Assembly (NCBI GenBank): GCA_903840265.1
Contig: CAIMFH010000025.1
Span: forward strand, 150,758-214,757
DNA from: an uncultured Schlesneria sp.
GTDB lineage: Bacteria > Planctomycetota > Planctomycetia > Planctomycetales > Planctomycetaceae
Length of the DNA: 64,000 nt
Direction: 5' to 3'
Under the pieces are notes generated by a model. That model had not been told where the DNA came from. It saw nothing but the letters and a program-made list of their open reading frames with translations, and did no database searches. This document shows positions 1 through 9,900 of the stretch, piece after piece. The position numbers and the translations under genes are program-made. Position 1 is the first letter of the stretch; each line of letters opens with the position of its first letter.

Positions 1-1707
1 CTGAATCACGGCCTTTTGCCCGTGCTTTTTACGTTCGATCTCGGCATCGATCATTTCCAGCAGCTTGTCGCGCATCCCGATGGGTGCCATCTCAAGCTGA
101 CGGAATCGCTGTGGCTGAGAATAGCCCGTGACTGTGTTGAAGAACGCCGTCGCATCGGCTCCCAGGTCTTCATTGCACGTCATGAGAGAAGCATCGCCGT
201 AGATTTTTGAGGTGATTTCGTTGTAGTTGCCGGTTCCGAAATGCACGTACCGCTGAATCCCTTGCGGTTCGCGTCGAACGATCAGGCAGACCTTGGCGTG
301 AGTCTTCAGACCTTTCACGCCATAGATCACCTGGACTTCGGCGCGTTCCAGATCACGAGCCCATTCGATATTGCGCTGCTCGTCAAACCGAGCCTTCAGT
401 TCGACGATCGCGGTGACGTATTTTCCTTTTTGGGCAGCGCGCTTTAGTGCAGCGACGATCGGACTTTTCGCGCTCGTGCGATAGAGGGTCTGCTTGATCG
501 CCAGGACATCGGGATCGTCAGCCGCGGTTTCGATGAGTCGAATGACGGGATCGAAACTCTCATAAGGATGATAGAGCAGAATGTCTTTTTGCGCGATCGC
601 AGTGAAAATGCTTTCCAACGGGTCGATCTGCGAGGAAGGCTTTGGTGGCCACGGTTCATAGCGCAAGGCATCGAAGCCATGAGAATCGGTCAGTCGGAAA
701 AACGCTGACAAATCGAGCGGGCCCGGAATCGGGAACACCCATTCGTCCGCAACTTCGACTGACGTTTGCAAGAACTCGCGCACAGTGGCACTACCATGAT
801 CGGCGACTTCGAGCCGCACACAGGCACTTTGACGGCGCGCGTTAACGATCTCCTGCATTTCAGAAAGCAGGTCGAACGCCTGATCTTCCTGCAGCTCCAT
901 ATCGGCATTGCGCGTAATGCGGAACGGCACGCACTCTTCGATGACCTCGCCGGGAAACAGTTGTGCCAGAAAACGAATCACCACTTCTTCCAGCAGGATG
1001 AAGCTGAACCCACTGTCCGACGGAAGTGTGATAAATCGTTGGCGATTGCGTCCAAACGGAACGATGGCAAACCGAGGCACTTCTGAACCAGCAGCGGGAG
1101 CTAGTCGGACACACAGGTTCAGAGATTGATTGATCAGCAATGGAAACGAAGGGACATCCGAATCGGGAAAGAAGACGGGCATCTCGGTGATGACTTTGGC
1201 TTCTGCCGACTCTGACGCTTGCTTCTTCTTCGATGTTTTCTTGCGAGCAGGTTTTCCTTCCTCGGGCTTGTTCAATGAGATCGCCAACGGTGTCAGAACC
1301 GGAAAGATCTCTTGTTCGAACAATGTTTGAACGTGATGGGCTTGTCGGTCGGTCAGCTCATTCGGGCAGACCCGGTGGAAACCTGCTTCGATGAGCGCAG
1401 GCTCCAAGTCTCTCAGGTAGCATTCGTACTGCGCGGAAGCGAATGCATGCATCCGCTCGCCAATCAAATGGAGCTGATCTGATGGAGTCAGCCCGCACGG
1501 ATCGGAACGAGTATCTCCTTCAGCCTGAACGAGTTGCAGGCTGCCCACGCGGACCATGGTAAACTCGTCCAGATTGGACGCGGTGATGGCCAAAAACTTG
1601 AGCCGCTCCAGCAGCGGAATCGACTCGTTGCGCGCTTCTTCCAGGACTCGCTGGTTGAATTCCAGCCAGCTTAATTCACGATTGAAGAACTTAGATTCAG
1701 CGGCCAT
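1..1707 (-). CDS. ppk1: Polyphosphate kinase 1 (partial, C-terminus outside window)
   Basis: Reading the minus strand from the ATG at 1707 gives 569 uninterrupted codons to the window edge. The start (FFNRELSWLEFNQRVLEEA) is the classic N-terminal PPK1 signature, followed by a head domain (SNLDEFTMVRVG, LLINQSLNL) and the catalytic region with YHPYESFDPV, AIKQTLYRT, ELKARFDEQ and the HAKVCLI histidine-kinase-type motif near residue 490. PPK1 makes inorganic polyphosphate reversibly from ATP at the membrane. The usual length is about 690-720 residues, so roughly 130 C-terminal residues lie beyond position 1. A Lys-rich insertion near residue 155 (KKTSKKKQ) is unusual. The gene is divergent from the hydrolase at 1983. 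Confidence 0.95.
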   Translation of the reverse strand, partial: MAAESKFFNRELSWLEFNQRVLEEARNESIPLLERLKFLAITASNLDEFTMVRVGSLQLVQAEGDTRSDPCGLTPSDQLHLIGERMHAFASAQYECYLRDLEPALIEAGFHRVCPNELTDRQAHHVQTLFEQEIFPVLTPLAISLNKPEEGKPARKKTSKKKQASESAEAKVITEMPVFFPDSDVPSFPLLINQSLNLCVRLAPAAGSEVPRFAIVPFGRNRQRFITLPSDSGFSFILLEEVVIRFLAQLFPGEVIEECVPFRITRNADMELQEDQAFDLLSEMQEIVNARRQSACVRLEVADHGSATVREFLQTSVEVADEWVFPIPGPLDLSAFFRLTDSHGFDALRYEPWPPKPSSQIDPLESIFTAIAQKDILLYHPYESFDPVIRLIETAADDPDVLAIKQTLYRTSAKSPIVAALKRAAQKGKYVTAIVELKARFDEQRNIEWARDLERAEVQVIYGVKGLKTHAKVCLIVRREPQGIQRYVHFGTGNYNEITSKIYGDASLMTCNEDLGADATAFFNTVTGYSQPQRFRQLEMAPIGMRDKLLEMIDAEIERKKHGQKAVIQ

Positions 1708-1982
1708 TCGAGAAACTTTACCTTCATGGTCGGATGATTCAATCGAGGACACGACACGATCCTCGCGACCGGTACGGTCGCATCGTGCGCTATACCATGC
1801 AGTCTGTCGACCCGCTACTGCAAGCGTAGCCGTTATATCCGCCAGAAGTTACGAATCGGAAACATCTTTTGTAAATTGCCCATATGGTTGACTTCAGCAA
1901 ATGACCGACGAAAGATGGCGGCAGAATCTGCCGGAAAACTTTTGACCGGGCCCAATGCGTGGTCAATCACGCAGTAGGAGAA

Positions 1983-4610
1983 ATGACCGTGACAACTGAC
2001 TTACATCCAAGGCGTCTGCGACTGTGGGCGATGTCGCTCATTATCCTTGGACTGGGAATCACGCCACTTCAGGCGCAACAACAGCCGGTGACACAACCAG
2101 GTACCGGCGGTTTCTTCAACCAATCGCTGAAGGATGATTCCGGCGAGCACAAGTACATTGTCTTTGTGCCGACGGGATATCGTGCCGACAAACCAACCCC
2201 TGCAATCCTGTTCCTGCACGGCGCAGGCGAACGTGGTAAGGACAATCACCTGCAGATCACGGCGGGATTGGCCCCCTTCGTTAATGCGCGAGCCAAGACC
2301 TTCCCATTCATTGTCGTGTTCCCTCAGTGTGAATCGACCGAAGCACGTATCCTGGAAGGCTGGCAGGCTGGAAGCCCCGATGCCAATCGCGCTCTCAAAG
2401 CACTGGAAGACGTTCAGAAGAAGTACAACGTCGACAAGAAACGCATCGTGTTGTCGGGTTGGTCGATGGGTGGTTACGGTGCCTGGAGCCTGGGTATTGC
2501 CGAACCGGATCGCTGGTCGGCCGTCGTCCCGCTGGCAGGGGGCGGTGATGTGAGCAAGGTCAGCGCATTGAAAGATGTTCCCGTGTGGGCCTTCCACGGA
2601 GAGATCGACAAGCTCGTTCGACCTGAATCCGACAAACGAATGGTCGATGCCTTGAAGGAAGCGGGCGGAACAGCCACCTATACCGAATTCCCCAATGTCG
2701 GGCACTACCTTTGCGATGGGGTCTTTGGCGACGACGCGGTGATCCAGTGGATGCTTGATCCCAAGAAGAATCCCGCCGTTCTGGGTACGAAGCCGCTGGT
2801 GAAGCCGATCGATCCCATCACCGTTCCATTCGTTCCTGCCGTGGAAATCCCCGAAGCAGTCGCCATTCGATTAGGAAACGACGCGCTGGCAGCATTGTCC
2901 TATTCGATTCCCGCCACAGTTCCCAAGGACATGCTGACGGGTCAATTGAATGACATGTTCGATAGCACGGTCACTCAAGGTCGATCGTTCGGCATTCGGT
3001 TCTCCGGAATTTCGTATCGTGCCGATCTGGAACGCGTTTTGACCAAGGGGATCGGCAAAGATCGCCTTCTCGTTCAGATGGGCATTCGCAATGTTGTGCT
3101 GGGCATCGGTGGCACTTCCGTTTCGGGCGAGCGTCACTCGGCCCAAGCGGGTCCGATCAATATTATCATTGGTCAACGCGCTCCAGTCTGGCTGAGTTTG
3201 GAACTGACGCCCTACATTGAAAATCGCCAGATCCGCCTGAAGCAAGTCGGAGCCAGCTTCCAGATTCCAGCAGATAACTTCTATGTGACGGGGCCAGCCG
3301 GCATTTCGACTCAGGGATTCGGGATGACCGAAAGCGCCGTGAGGGATGGGTTGGTCAGTGGCCTGTATGGAGCTCGTGGCCGTATCGAAAACGAAGTGTT
3401 GCAGATCGTTCCCGGAATCCTCAAGCAGATCGAAAAGAACCTGGTGCTGCCAGAAACGGGATCACCGGTCTCTTCCTCGGGAGATTCGATTGCCAAGCTC
3501 TGGCCGCTGCCGATTTATCCACCACGTTTGCGAGTCTGGCCGGAACAGATCTCGACTGATGAAAACGGACTCTCGATGGTCGTTGGCGTGACAGCCGCCA
3601 GCTTGGATCCGTATGGACCCGTCAAGCCGCTGAAGAAGGTTCCCGGAGCCGGTGCGAAGCTGGATCGCCTGCCCAAAGATACGGCCTTGCACGCGATGGT
3701 CGCACCGCAAGTGCTCACGCCACTCACTGAAATGGCTGTCGACGCAGATCAATTGAAGCTGGACCTGCTCGATATTCCAGATCCGATGTTTGCGAAGCTG
3801 GCTGATCGCGCGACTCTGCAAGAGCTGATTCCAGACTTGAAGCAATATGGTGACGATCTGCAGGTTCGATCAGCTCTGCGAGTTGTTCGGCCGCTCGAAG
3901 CTGGCGATCCGATGCAGACCGCTGATAGTGGCGACAAGCAACCTTTTGAATTCCGCGTCAATGGGCTGCAGATCACCATTTCGATCAAGACACCCAGCGA
4001 TCCGACTTGGAAGCCGTGCGCTGTCTTCGAGTTGAATATTGCCGAACAGGTTCGCGCGACTCTGAAATCGCCCGCTCACGATGTCCGAATCGTGAGTCTC
4101 GATTGGCAGCAGGATACCAGCGTGACGGGGACATCGAAGTTCGCTGACGGATACAACGCGAAGGACAGCAAGATTGACACGGACGGCTACATCAATCAGT
4201 TCAAGCAGGCATGGAAGACGTTCAGCAAAGGGACGACGGCCGCCTCGATGGAAGTTCCTGATCTGAAGATCGGCCCCTCACGATTGCGTCTGCACGACTT
4301 GAACTGGAAGTCGCCGCTGGTCGAAGTAACCTATCGGCTGGCACGGATCAAGATTACGAATCTCAGCAAAGAAGCGTTCACGTACGAAACTAAGGCCCCG
4401 ACCAGCCCTTGGGGCGAACCGCTGACCCTGAAGCCGGGCGAATCGCATGAATTCGATCTCCCCTACCCGCTGACTTATCGTCGCAAAGGGGCATCTGGTG
4501 CGATGGAAGTCTATACGCTGGAAACGGGATCGCATTCCGAATTCCGCGTGCCACTGGCAGGAGGGGCTCCTCGGCTGTATGCCGCAAATCGGCCTACAGA
4601 AACGAAATAG
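1983..4610 (+). CDS. Secreted alpha/beta-hydrolase (dienelactone hydrolase/esterase type) with long C-terminal region
   Basis: The predicted protein has 875 residues. The ATG at 1983 follows AGGAG with a very short spacer; an in-frame GTG at 1959 is an alternative. A signal peptide is visible (basic RRLR, hydrophobic core, cut near LQAQ). Residues about 40-270 form an alpha/beta-hydrolase: FLHGAGERG oxyanion loop, nucleophile elbow GWSMGG (S161), likely acid D209 in GEID and H241 in VGHY. The remaining roughly 600 residues match no family I recognise. They look like extracellular beta-rich domains and hold two copies of a VRPLEA/LDLLD-like planctomycete style. The substrate is unknown. The gene is monocistronic, with an inverted repeat downstream at 4671-4707. 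Confidence 0.85.
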   Translation: MTVTTDLHPRRLRLWAMSLIILGLGITPLQAQQQPVTQPGTGGFFNQSLKDDSGEHKYIVFVPTGYRADKPTPAILFLHGAGERGKDNHLQITAGLAPFVNARAKTFPFIVVFPQCESTEARILEGWQAGSPDANRALKALEDVQKKYNVDKKRIVLSGWSMGGYGAWSLGIAEPDRWSAVVPLAGGGDVSKVSALKDVPVWAFHGEIDKLVRPESDKRMVDALKEAGGTATYTEFPNVGHYLCDGVFGDDAVIQWMLDPKKNPAVLGTKPLVKPIDPITVPFVPAVEIPEAVAIRLGNDALAALSYSIPATVPKDMLTGQLNDMFDSTVTQGRSFGIRFSGISYRADLERVLTKGIGKDRLLVQMGIRNVVLGIGGTSVSGERHSAQAGPINIIIGQRAPVWLSLELTPYIENRQIRLKQVGASFQIPADNFYVTGPAGISTQGFGMTESAVRDGLVSGLYGARGRIENEVLQIVPGILKQIEKNLVLPETGSPVSSSGDSIAKLWPLPIYPPRLRVWPEQISTDENGLSMVVGVTAASLDPYGPVKPLKKVPGAGAKLDRLPKDTALHAMVAPQVLTPLTEMAVDADQLKLDLLDIPDPMFAKLADRATLQELIPDLKQYGDDLQVRSALRVVRPLEAGDPMQTADSGDKQPFEFRVNGLQITISIKTPSDPTWKPCAVFELNIAEQVRATLKSPAHDVRIVSLDWQQDTSVTGTSKFADGYNAKDSKIDTDGYINQFKQAWKTFSKGTTAASMEVPDLKIGPSRLRLHDLNWKSPLVEVTYRLARIKITNLSKEAFTYETKAPTSPWGEPLTLKPGESHEFDLPYPLTYRRKGASGAMEVYTLETGSHSEFRVPLAGGAPRLYAANRPTETK

Positions 4611-4670
4611 GAAACCAAACAAGATGCCTGGATAAATCTTGATTGACCTGCGGCATCGTTGATGAATTTC

Positions 4671-4707
4671 GAATCGGGCGAGGAAATCTGATTTTCTCGC
4701 CCGATTC
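4671..4707 (+). terminator. Hairpin downstream of the hydrolase gene
   Basis: A 12-bp perfect stem (GAATCGGGCGAG / CTCGCCCGATTC) encloses a 13-nt loop, 60 bases after the hydrolase stop. The following T-run (TGCTTTCTTG) is weak, so it may be an imperfect intrinsic terminator. Confidence 0.55.
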
Positions 4708-4810
4708 TGCTTTCTTGTGCAAGAAACCCGGTCGCCTGTTGTGTCTACTATGAGCGCTATTGCAAGCGTTGGCTTGCTTCGCTCGAAGAGGCGACGACCG
4801 GAGATGCACG

Positions 4811-5440
4811 GTGACATCGATTCCCGAGACTCGACCGAGCTTGCTGATTAAGTTGCGAGATTCGCGCAACCAGCCCGCCTGGAACGAGTTCCTCGAAATC
4901 TACGAGCCGCTGATCGGGCGACTGGTGCGGGGACGTGGCCTTCGCTCTGCCGATGCCGCTGAAGTGACGCAAGAAGTCTTCGTCGCGGTCGCCGCCGCGA
5001 TCAATCGCTGGGAAACCAATCCCGTGCGAGGTTCGTTCCGCGGTTGGCTGGCGACGATTACTCGAAATCTGGTCGTCAACTTCCTGATCCGTCAGTCGCG
5101 ACATCCTCGAGGCAACGGGGACACCGGTTTTCGCCAATGGCTCGAGGAGCAGGCGGCTCCCGATGGCGAAGTGTCTGAGCTCTTCGATTTCGAACGCAAG
5201 CGGCAGATCTTTCGCTGGGCATCAGAACAGATCCGGTCCGAGTTTCGCGAGTCGACCTGGAAGGCCTTCTGGATGACGGCCGTCGAAAACGGCGATGTCG
5301 TTGAGGTCGCCCATCAACTGGGGGTAACCGCTGGTGTCGTCTACGTCTCGCGCAGCCGCGTGATGAAGCGGCTGAGGGAAGTCGTTGACGAAGTTCGCGA
5401 GCGTGAATTGAGTGGTGATTTCAAGCTTGATCAAAGCTGA
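4811..5440 (+). CDS. ECF-type RNA polymerase sigma factor
   Basis: The 209-residue protein starts at GTG 4811, eight bases after GGAG. This gives the family-typical N-terminus (V/M)TSIPETRPSLLIKLRD. Region sigma-2 runs from about residue 20 to 95 (WNEFLEIYEPLI, DAAEVTQEVFVAV, RGSFRGWLATITRN). Sigma-4 runs from about 130 to 190 (FRESTWKAFWMTAVE, VAHQLGVTAGVVYVSRSRVMKRL). It would direct polymerase to a small regulon. It is the first gene of an operon with the kinase 27 bases downstream, an arrangement repeated in planctomycetes where the kinase is thought to control the sigma factor. Confidence 0.93.
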   Translation: MTSIPETRPSLLIKLRDSRNQPAWNEFLEIYEPLIGRLVRGRGLRSADAAEVTQEVFVAVAAAINRWETNPVRGSFRGWLATITRNLVVNFLIRQSRHPRGNGDTGFRQWLEEQAAPDGEVSELFDFERKRQIFRWASEQIRSEFRESTWKAFWMTAVENGDVVEVAHQLGVTAGVVYVSRSRVMKRLREVVDEVRERELSGDFKLDQS

Positions 5441-5467
5441 CGTGATCAGGGTAGTGAAGGAAAGCAG

Positions 5468-6871
5468 ATGGTGGCCCACGCCTCGCCTTGTGATCAAGAT
5501 CGATTGCGGCGGTTATTGGACGATGACTTGCCTGAAACCGTGCAAACGGAAGTCGCCGCGCACCTCGAAACGTGCCGCGGCTGTCGTCAGCAATTGGAAT
5601 CTCTGGCCGCAGCTGACATCATCTGGCAAGAGACACGATCAGCGCTGTCGAATGCTGATGAAGCATTCCCGGGTCTTGCGGCGACTAACGATCACGAAGA
5701 TTCAAATACGATTCCGCTCGACTTTCTTTCGCCTTCGGATAACCCAGCCATGTTGGGTCGGATCGGCGAATTTGAGATCCTGGAACTGATCGGTTGTGGC
5801 GGAATGGGGATCGTGCTGAAAGGCTACGATCACGAACTGAACCGCTATGTCGCGGTCAAGGTCCTGCACCCGCATTGTGCGACGAGTGCGGCAGCACGTC
5901 GCCGATTCGCACGCGAAGCGCAGGCCGCCGCAGCAGTCGTCCACCAGCATGTGGTGGCGATCCACGCCGTCGGCGGCAACCACCATCCACCCTATCTAGT
6001 CATGTCTTTCGTTCCCGGCGAATCGCTGCAGCAACGATTGAATCGACAGGGACCGTTCGAGGTCGTCGACGTGTTGCGAATCGGCCAACAAGTGGCCGAG
6101 GGTTTGGCCGCAGCGCATGCACAGGGACTGGTTCATCGCGATATCAAGCCGGGCAATATCCTGCTCGAACGAAACGTCGATCGCGTCCTCCTCACCGATT
6201 TCGGACTTGCCCGTGCGGCCGATGACGCCAGCCTGACTCAAAGCGGAGTGATCGCGGGAACGCCTCAATATATGTCCCCCGAGCAGGCGCGGGGTGACAA
6301 CGTCGACGTCCGCACCGATTTGTTCAGCCTGGGCAGCGTGATGTATACGCTACTCGCGGGGCACTCACCGTTCCGTGCCGAAACGGCCATGGGTGTGTTG
6401 CGGCGAGTCTGTGATGATACGCCTCGTTCGTTGCGAGAATTCAATCCGAACGTTCCCGAATGGCTGGAGATGTTCGTGGCGCGGCTGCAAGCCAAGCTGC
6501 CGAACGACCGTTTCGAATCAGCAGCACAAGTCGCGGACTTACTGAAGGGAAGCCTGGCCCATCTGCAGCAACCGACGTTGCTCAGCTTGCCAGCGGCAGT
6601 TAGCCGTTTAGTCAGTCGTAAAAGGCGACGAGCGCACGTTTCAAGTTGGAAGCGAATCGTTGGCACGACAGCTTTGTTGGCCGCTCTGACTCTCGGTTCG
6701 GTCCTATATCTGAGGCTGCAGCAGCCGACTGCAACACGAGTTATTCCGGAAATACAATCGTCAAAAGACCTCGCACCAGAGGACGCTTGGGACGACGACT
6801 TCACCACCGAGTCCAATTTGATCCGCCAATCCGTCGAGCGTCTGGAAGCGGAATCACCCGACCAGTTTTAG
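5468..6871 (+). CDS. Membrane-anchored Ser/Thr protein kinase with N-terminal anti-sigma-type zinc finger
   Basis: The 467-residue protein starts at ATG 5468 behind AAGGA. Residues 1-50 carry a ZAS-like zinc site (H32-x3-C36-x2-C39, with C8 as possible fourth ligand). The kinase domain spans about 100-370: glycine loop GCGGMG (109-114), AVK lysine K131, E150, HRDIKPGN with catalytic D225, DFG D244, then GTPQYMSPEQ. All key residues are present, so it should be active. A transmembrane helix lies near 395-417, placing the zinc finger and kinase in the cytoplasm and about 45 acidic residues outside. By family logic it may hold or release the sigma factor encoded upstream. Confidence 0.93.
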   Translation: MVAHASPCDQDRLRRLLDDDLPETVQTEVAAHLETCRGCRQQLESLAAADIIWQETRSALSNADEAFPGLAATNDHEDSNTIPLDFLSPSDNPAMLGRIGEFEILELIGCGGMGIVLKGYDHELNRYVAVKVLHPHCATSAAARRRFAREAQAAAAVVHQHVVAIHAVGGNHHPPYLVMSFVPGESLQQRLNRQGPFEVVDVLRIGQQVAEGLAAAHAQGLVHRDIKPGNILLERNVDRVLLTDFGLARAADDASLTQSGVIAGTPQYMSPEQARGDNVDVRTDLFSLGSVMYTLLAGHSPFRAETAMGVLRRVCDDTPRSLREFNPNVPEWLEMFVARLQAKLPNDRFESAAQVADLLKGSLAHLQQPTLLSLPAAVSRLVSRKRRRAHVSSWKRIVGTTALLAALTLGSVLYLRLQQPTATRVIPEIQSSKDLAPEDAWDDDFTTESNLIRQSVERLEAESPDQF

Positions 6872-6924
6872 CACGTACTGTCTGCATCACATCGACATTT
6901 GTCAGATCATTACGAGGACATCTC

Positions 6925-9900
6925 ATGAGCCAGACGCCCCCCGAATCGAAGCCCAAAAAGACTAGTTACCGCTGGCTGTGGGTGGTGCTCGCAATGTTAG
7001 GCTTCGTCCCCGTGATGATGATCGTGGGCCTGATCGGTCTATACATGCTGAGATCGCAGGCCACATTTCATGACTTTGCGGCCCGCGAACGTCAACACGC
7101 GGCCCAAGCCTGGCAACACCAGGAAGCAACACGAACTGTTACGACTCAATCAACACCAGCACTCCCTCCCCTGATACAAGCCCCCAAAAAGCGGGCTCAC
7201 GTTGTCCGGATCCAGCTCGATTTTGAAGACTTTGAAACTCGATTCGCCAATGCCATCACGGTTGATCGCGACCAGCAAGGGGCGCGATTGATGGTGCCGT
7301 CCGAGGTCTTCACGCCGATGTCAGGAAAGATCAATGGCCGAATTGTGACTCGGGCGGCTGGGGCACCGAAGGTCATTGAAGTGAGTGGCGAGTCATGGCC
7401 AACAGGAGGGATGGGGATGCCCGCAGTGGGCGGAATGGGCGGAGTGCCAGGAATGGGTGGTGCGACAATGGGAGGTTCACCGGCGGTGGCCGGCGTCGCC
7501 ATCCTAGGAATTGGCCTGACCGAGCTGACGTTGAACAACTGGGACCTGACTCCAATCCGCGTCATCGGCGATTTTCCAGAAGCTTCGATTGGCGACAAGC
7601 TCATGGTCGTGTCACTCCCTGAAGACTTCGGATACGCACGAGAAGTGACAGTTCTGGGAACTGATGAATCGGTGCAATTGGGCGACGGTTCGAAGTTGGA
7701 TCACCTTCTCAAGTTGACAGAATGGACCGGAGCCCTGGGAGCCCTCGCCACCAACAGCAACGGTGAACCGATCGGGCAGATCATTTTCACGAAGCCTGGA
7801 AAATTGCGGTATTCCTACGCCGTCCCGATGGATCGAATCTTTCAGGCGATCTACGAGCAGAAGCGGCAAGGAAATACTTCATCCCCAATTGAGGACGAAA
7901 CACGACAATCGCTTGAGGTTCGATCACCCTTTCTAAGGGAAAAGAGGGAGGCTGGTGCTGCACGCTTGCCGATCGCAGCGCCCGGATTTCCACCTGATCC
8001 TCGGCACGAACTCTTGGAAACTCGTGTGAATGACTTTCTGACTTTGGACGAAGTCGCTCCCATGCTGGAACGATTGCGTGCTGAACCTTCACTGCCAGAT
8101 CTCCCACCAGAAACTCTGCCACCTGGTAATACCGGGGGGCCGACCAATTTAGCACCGGCAGCAGAGATCACCCCCGCCGACGCATCACGCCCTGATCTTT
8201 CGGTAGATCAAGAAACGAAGGTCTACCAGGTATTCGGTCCCGCGCAGGAAGTTGCCGAAACACTGAGATCTCTCTATGGAGATGTCGCAAAAATCGCCGC
8301 GAATCAGACGAGTCGATCTGTGATTACGGTCGCTTCCCCGACAGTGCAGGAAAAAATCGCTGCCACGATCGAAGATCTGCGCAAACGAGCCCAGAGTTTG
8401 GAGAACGAGCAGGCCAAAAAAGATGAACGCCAAATTGAACGAATGAAGGAGTTGAACTCCAGGCAGCGTGCACAAATGCAGGCAGCGCGAAAGGCCGTCG
8501 CGACGAAAGAACCGATCACCGAGAAAGAGCGCCAGACGACTCCGCCGGAGACAACAACATCTCTCGTCGCAGAAGCCCGGCAGCAAGTCCAACTCTATTC
8601 CGAACAAGATCGCGAAGCGAAACAACTCGCCCTGCAACTGCGAACTGCCGCCCCGTCGGATCAGCTCGCCTTGCGAACGAAGCTTGAGAAACTGACCGAA
8701 CAACAATTTCAGGCACGCCAGGACCTGCGCAAGAAGGAAATCGACGATCTAGGCAATCGCATCGATCAGCTGCGAGTCACCCAGTTGCGCCGCCAACAGA
8801 ATCAAGCCGAGATCATTCGTCGCCGCGTCGACGAATTGCTCGATCCCAACAACGATTTGCGCTGGGAGCAATCGCAAAGCAAGACGGGGAATCTCACCGA
8901 TGCTTCTGTATTTGCATCCGAAAAAGCGGTAGAGACGACAAAGAGGGAGGACCCGCTCAAGGGAATTGTCGAGAGGACCTTCGATGGAATTCCCTACTCA
9001 AGTTGGCGGACGATGCTGGAGACGGAACGAAAGCCCGGAAAATTGTCCGCCGCCATGGAAGCGTGCAGTCGCCTGGCAGTCGGTGATGAAGATACTCATC
9101 GAATTGCCAAAGAGATCATCCTGACGGCGGGATTGTTCGAACAGGGAAACAGCGATGACCGGGACGAAGTCTGGGGTGCTGCGAATGCCGCGTTGCTCCG
9201 GTTGCCCGAGGATCTTGTCGTCGATGAACTGTTGTCATCGCTAAGTCTTCCCGAATCAATCAAGCGAGGGCGAACCTTTCAAGGTCGCTTCATTCTGACC
9301 CGTTACCCATACCCCAGGGTTAAGACTTTCGGGGATCGCGATCAGGAGGCGATCACGAAACTCGTGAAGGCGGCTCAAACGAACGGCAAGGATCGGAATT
9401 GCCTGCTCGCCGCGGCTTGCCGAATCTGGGAAATCTCAGAACACCAACTGCAGGACTTCGAAGGACTTCAGTCACTTATCAATCAGCGAATTGACAGCGC
9501 TGTGAACGCGAAATCGATTTCTGATGGCGATTGGTATGACGTCGCACATGCCCTGGTGGCGAAGAATCCAGAGACTCCCGACTTGGCATTGAAGCTTACG
9601 AAGCTGGCGACGGATTCCGCTGGCGAAAACTATTTTGTAGGTGTGTTTAATCTCGTTGGCCAACTCGGGCGTCATGCTGAACCGGCCATCCCGATCATCA
9701 TCGAGCAGATCCTGGCCGAGTTGAAGAGACTCGAGGAATTCGAAAAGGACAGTGGGGGACTCGACGGTTATCGTCAGCCCGATCGTGCAGCCTATCTCGT
9801 GAGAATATTGGGTGACATTGGCGTCGGCGCTAATGCTGCGAGGTTGCTGAAGGAGCTATGCCTAAGTGCCGACGCTTATCCTCGAAACTCGCAGTTATTC

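Noticed and set aside
6646..6924. N-terminal extension of the large membrane protein overlapping the kinase gene
   Set aside because: The ATG at 6925 has a good ribosome site and the extension reads the kinase gene in another frame.
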